DNA from: Flavobacterium sp.
GTDB lineage: Bacteria > Bacteroidota > Bacteroidia > Flavobacteriales > Flavobacteriaceae
Assembly (NCBI GenBank): GCA_030151255.1
Contig: JASLED010000023.1
Location: 1 to 48,390 of the forward strand
Length of the DNA stretch: 48,390 nt
Direction of reading: 5' to 3'
In this document: one piece after another, positions 47,943 to 48,390 of the stretch
Numbering within the stretch: the stretch's first letter is position 1
Layout: each line of letters opens with the position of its first letter
Made by a program: the position numbers and the translations under genes
The notes under the pieces: generated by a model
What the model was told of the DNA's origin: nothing
Database searches by the model: none
Seen by the model: only the letters and a program-made list of their open reading frames with translations

Positions 47943-48390
47943 CTACTTTTTAAAAGCAATTGGCTGTGTAAGTCTATAATTATAATAATTTCCGTTGATG
48001 TCTTTATTAAAATGATAATCTTCTAATTTTTCATTATTTAAAGCGAAAGTAATATTGCCGATTAACTCAGAATATAATTCGTTATTTACGTTGTATTTTT
48101 TAGGAAACTCAAAAGACAAAAGCCAAGATTGAGATTCGTAATCAGCCTCGATAAAAACAATAATAAAATCAGGTACTTTACTCTTTTTACTCTTATGTAC
48201 AGTAGCAGAAACTATATTGGCAATATTACTTTGAAGTTGTTTAATCTTTTCTACAGGAAATTTATTTGAAGAATAATACAAACATCCACTGTCATTGATA
48301 ACATTTCCTTCAGCATCAATACAACTCGCTTTATGCTCCTCACCATCATTTGTACGCACTTCAACCAAACCATCTTGTAGAAAAACTTGA
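47943..48390 (-). CDS. Protein of unknown function, 5' part beyond the window
   Basis: The minus-strand frame is open to the right edge, so the N-terminus is missing. The residues before the first possible start read QVFLQDGLVEVRTND. The visible ~148 residues contain a Cys pair spaced by 13 (ASCIDAEGNVINDSGCLYYSS) and alternating strands (FIIVFIEADYESQSWLLSFEF), suggesting a small secreted or envelope beta-rich domain. I recognise no family. The TTG at 48368 should not be used as a start. Confidence 0.6.
   Translation of the reverse strand, partial: QVFLQDGLVEVRTNDGEEHKASCIDAEGNVINDSGCLYYSSNKFPVEKIKQLQSNIANIVSATVHKSKKSKVPDFIIVFIEADYESQSWLLSFEFPKKYNVNNELYSELIGNITFALNNEKLEDYHFNKDINGNYYNYRLTQPIAFKK

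Noticed and set aside
1..48390. tRNA, rRNA, CRISPR arrays, insertion sequences or prophage
   Set aside because: No cloverleaf-like GC-rich segment, repeat-spacer array, transposase or phage gene was recognised; gene order and composition are uniform throughout.

Overview
The window reads as chromosomal DNA from a member of the Flavobacteriaceae (Bacteroidota). It is AT-rich and tightly packed. Promoters follow the Bacteroidota pattern (TTG, about 20 bp, TAnnTTTG), and starts are preceded by A-rich sequence rather than Shine-Dalgarno motifs. Lineage markers include gldI, a fused CcoNO oxidase subunit, cyclophilin-FKBP fusions, a DUF4295 gene beside rpmG and rpmB, and a parA-parB-DUF5683-dapB-lepB-WbqC operon. 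No rRNA, tRNA, insertion sequence, prophage or CRISPR array was recognised. This is core-type DNA, and its most interesting content is regulatory.

Layout. 1-6.0 kb: the start of an outer-membrane porin-like gene, then prmA-clpS, a PLP enzyme, a cyclophilin-FKBP fusion, an MFS transporter, trmD and rplS. 6-12.2 kb: a small lipoprotein, a cysteine synthase, a prolyl oligopeptidase, an ftsY operon (ftsY, lipoprotein, DciA-like protein) and the rpmB-rpmG-DUF4295 operon. 12.4-15.2 kb: a three-gene operon (exonuclease, FAH-family protein, small unknown), a 650-bp AT-rich gap and an unknown gene. 15.3-24.8 kb: a complete cbb3 oxidase locus (ccoI, ccoS, ccoNO, ccoQ, ccoP, ccoG, ccoH and a SafE-like protein) next to a divergent Crp/Fnr regulator. 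24.9-27.5 kb: nrnA, gldI and a lipoprotein PPIase. 27.6-32.8 kb: the parAB-dapB-lepB operon. 32.9-36.4 kb: an SDR enzyme, a small membrane protein, a lone trpB and a transglycosylase-like protein. 36.7-44.0 kb: an ABC-F protein, a LytTR/LytS two-component pair and an orphan peptide-binding lipoprotein. 44.1-48.4 kb: mtaB, a small GNAT, an alpha/beta hydrolase, a lytic transglycosylase and small unknowns.

How parts work together. The cco locus carries two nearly identical palindromes (TGATA-N-ATGTCAT on the minus strand). One lies before ccoS and one before ccoI, and both sit exactly 36.5 bp upstream of the last G of the -7 box. That is the expected position for an Fnr-type activator, and the neighbouring Crp/Fnr gene is the obvious candidate. 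Its own promoter has the same palindrome over its -33 position, which suggests autorepression.

The strongest find is a complete transcription attenuator before trpB. It has a 27-residue leader peptide with three consecutive Trp codons, a protector pairing, a 7-bp antiterminator and an intrinsic terminator. It controls a single stand-alone trpB rather than a trp operon. A second recurrent theme is that TTG triplets inside -7 and -33 promoter boxes act as false start codons. Several starts were therefore moved downstream (MFS, trmD, rplS, the oligopeptidase and the Crp/Fnr gene).
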